64,000 nucleotides of DNA, taken from Cellulosilyticum sp. I15G10I2. Lineage in GTDB: Bacteria > Bacillota > Clostridia > Lachnospirales > Cellulosilyticaceae. Shown here piece after piece: positions 62,826 to 64,000 of this stretch (position 1 is its first letter; each line of letters opens with the position of its first letter). Made by a program: the position numbers and the translations under genes. Under the pieces are notes generated by a model. It was not told the origin of the DNA. It did not search any database and saw only the letters and a list, made by a program, of their open reading frames with translations. The stretch spans positions 310,001 through 374,000 of the forward strand of contig NZ_FMMP01000007.1 in NCBI RefSeq assembly GCF_900095725.1, read 5' to 3'.

Positions 62826-64000
62826 TTAATTTGATTTAGTTGATTTAACAACTTGTACTAAAATATTTTTATCTATCAACCTAATACCTTGGAGTTTTTC
62901 TTTAAATGCATAAACGAGTTTAATATGTTCTCTCATTAATACTTCTCCAATACAAACCATAGGAACGCCAGGTGGGTAAAGCATAATAGCTTTGGTAATA
63001 ATCTTCCCCTCACACTGATCAATAATCATCCATTCTTTATCTGCATAATAAACTTTTCTTAAACTTATACCTTCTGCTATATCTTGCATAAAAAAGGAAT
63101 CTTCTATCAATTTATTATTACAATGATTAATACTATTATCAATAGCTCTAAGTGCCTTTTCTACTCTTTGTAGTGTTATTTTATTATCTGCCATTGTAGT
63201 TATTAAAATGATATAAGTACTCAGGGCTGCTTCTACCGTAATATTATACGCATCATTTAATATTTCAGCTAGTTTATAGCCATCTATATTTGTATAAGCC
63301 GTAGAAATAACTATTTTGCTGATATCATATTGTTTATTAGGCAGTTCTATAAGTTTTAGATATTTTAATGCTTTTAAATTATTTCTCACCTCTATAAGGC
63401 TATCGATATAATGCCGTCTTATCTCATCTTTATTATCTAAAATATAGCATCGTATATAATCCATAAGACCCATCATCATATAAGATGGACTGCTTGTTTG
63501 GATCATTCTTAGTGCTGATAATATATCACTATATGGCACTCTCTCGGAGCATATATGAAGCAGTGCACTTTGAGTAAGCGCTGGTAATGTTTTATGCATA
63601 CTGTTTATAACTATATCGGCTTCTTGATGTATACTGCTTAGCGGAAAATCCTCACCTATCACAAAATGAGCACCGTGCGCTTCATCAACTATAAGTATTT
63701 TTTCGTATTCATGAACTACATCCGCTACTGCTTGAACATCAGATACAATGCCTTCGTATGTAGGACTTACTATGATAACGCCTTTTGCATCTGGATAGGT
63801 CTCTAAAGCTGTTCTAATATCCTGAGGCGTTATTTCTCCTAACAAATGACTCTCTTGTAAATATTGAGGGTTTATATAAATAGGAATAGCACCTGATAAA
63901 ATTAAAGCACTTTCTACACTATGATGACAATTTCTAGCTACAATTATTTTTTCATTATCCTTACATAAGGCTATAATACTAGCAAGTACTCCTGCTGTAG
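62826..64000 (-). CDS. Orn/Lys/Arg decarboxylase family protein (partial; 5' end outside window)
   Basis: This PLP-dependent decarboxylase (arginine, lysine or ornithine) runs off the right edge; about 390 residues of the C-terminal part are visible. Markers are the TAGVLASI and VARNCHHSVESAL region, IIVSPTYEGIVSDV, LIVDEAHGAHF, then INSMHKTLPALTQSALLH with the PLP lysine, and the C-terminal domain LYPPGVPMVCIGE. It lies at the position of yaaO/speA upstream of tmk in Firmicutes. Polyamine synthesis from arginine via agmatine is the likely role; substrate choice is not certain. Confidence 0.94.
   Translation of the reverse strand, partial: TAGVLASIIALCKDNEKIIVARNCHHSVESALILSGAIPIYINPQYLQESHLLGEITPQDIRTALETYPDAKGVIIVSPTYEGIVSDVQAVADVVHEYEKILIVDEAHGAHFVIGEDFPLSSIHQEADIVINSMHKTLPALTQSALLHICSERVPYSDILSALRMIQTSSPSYMMMGLMDYIRCYILDNKDEIRRHYIDSLIEVRNNLKALKYLKLIELPNKQYDISKIVISTAYTNIDGYKLAEILNDAYNITVEAALSTYIILITTMADNKITLQRVEKALRAIDNSINHCNNKLIEDSFFMQDIAEGISLRKVYYADKEWMIIDQCEGKIITKAIMLYPPGVPMVCIGEVLMREHIKLVYAFKEKLQGIRLIDKNILVQVVKSTKSN

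Noticed and set aside
1-64000. CRISPR arrays, intact transposases, prophage genes
   Set aside because: No regularly spaced repeats, DDE transposase, integrase or phage structural genes were seen; the long direct repeat found in the window is the agrDB duplication.

Overview
The window reads as chromosome of a low-GC Gram-positive anaerobe of the class Clostridia. The evidence is AT-rich DNA, strong purine-rich ribosome binding sites, lipoprotein substrate-binding proteins, a LytTR/GHKL agr quorum-sensing locus, and the Firmicutes block tmk-yaaR-holB-ricT-trmN6-rsmI. The plant-polysaccharide genes (GH43 enzyme, LplABC-type importer, AraC regulators) suggest a fibre-degrading Lachnospirales relative. 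That placement is inference; no species can be named from sequence alone.

Layout. 1-1.6 kb: the end of an iron-complex (FecCD/FecE-type) importer. 1.8-7.5 kb: an agr locus with one response regulator, one histidine kinase and two tandem agrD-agrB modules. Between the modules lie a membrane protein (possibly frameshifted), an unknown secreted protein and a decayed ORF. 7.6-11.4 kb: a MutS-like pseudogene, an MBL-fold hydrolase, a SanA-like protein and a flavin amine oxidase. 11.5-11.8 kb: tRNA-Ser(UGA) and tRNA-Leu(UAA). 11.9-27.3 kb: a glycan-utilisation region with a GH43 enzyme, a sugar isomerase, four Gfo/Idh/MocA oxidoreductases, an LplABC-like ABC importer and three AraC-family regulators. 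27.3-30.6 kb: a MacAB-like exporter under an operator-overlapped promoter. 30.7-35 kb: an OpuC-type osmolyte importer next to a BusR-like GntR-RCK_C regulator. 35-44 kb: an AbrB-family membrane protein, tRNA-Gln(CUG), a WYL regulator, a 1078-residue polytopic membrane protein, and a transsulfuration pair (MetB/PatB-like). 44.1-53.4 kb: a CDP-deoxysugar and surface-glycan cluster. 53.6-53.9 kb: tRNA-Ala(GGC) and tRNA-Ser(CGA). 53.9-57.9 kb: a DbpA/YxiN helicase, a pentapeptide-repeat protein, an endonuclease/phosphatase-fold protein and two unknown proteins. 58-64 kb: the conserved housekeeping block, ending in a partial Orn/Lys/Arg decarboxylase.

How the parts work together. The two agrDB modules should make the same thiolactone peptide (ring Cys-Met-Phe-Ile-Met), read by the single AgrC/AgrA pair. 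The glycan region pairs a surface binding protein and two permeases with intracellular GH43 and NAD(P)-dependent sugar-modifying enzymes. The osmolyte operon has a sigma-A promoter with a downstream dyad well placed for the neighbouring BusR-like repressor. The sugar cluster has glucose-1-phosphate cytidylyltransferase, CDP-glucose 4,6-dehydratase and an RfbH/E1-like 3-dehydratase, plus an acetolactate-synthase-like enzyme. That combination resembles routes to branched 3,6-dideoxyhexoses such as yersiniose, with added aminotransferases and an acetyltransferase.

No CRISPR array, intact transposase, integrase or prophage was seen. The most unusual points are the duplicated, partly homogenised agrDB modules, the branched-deoxysugar cluster, the BusR/OpuC arrangement, and a repeated hairpin-plus-GGGG element at 13.4 and 41.4 kb.
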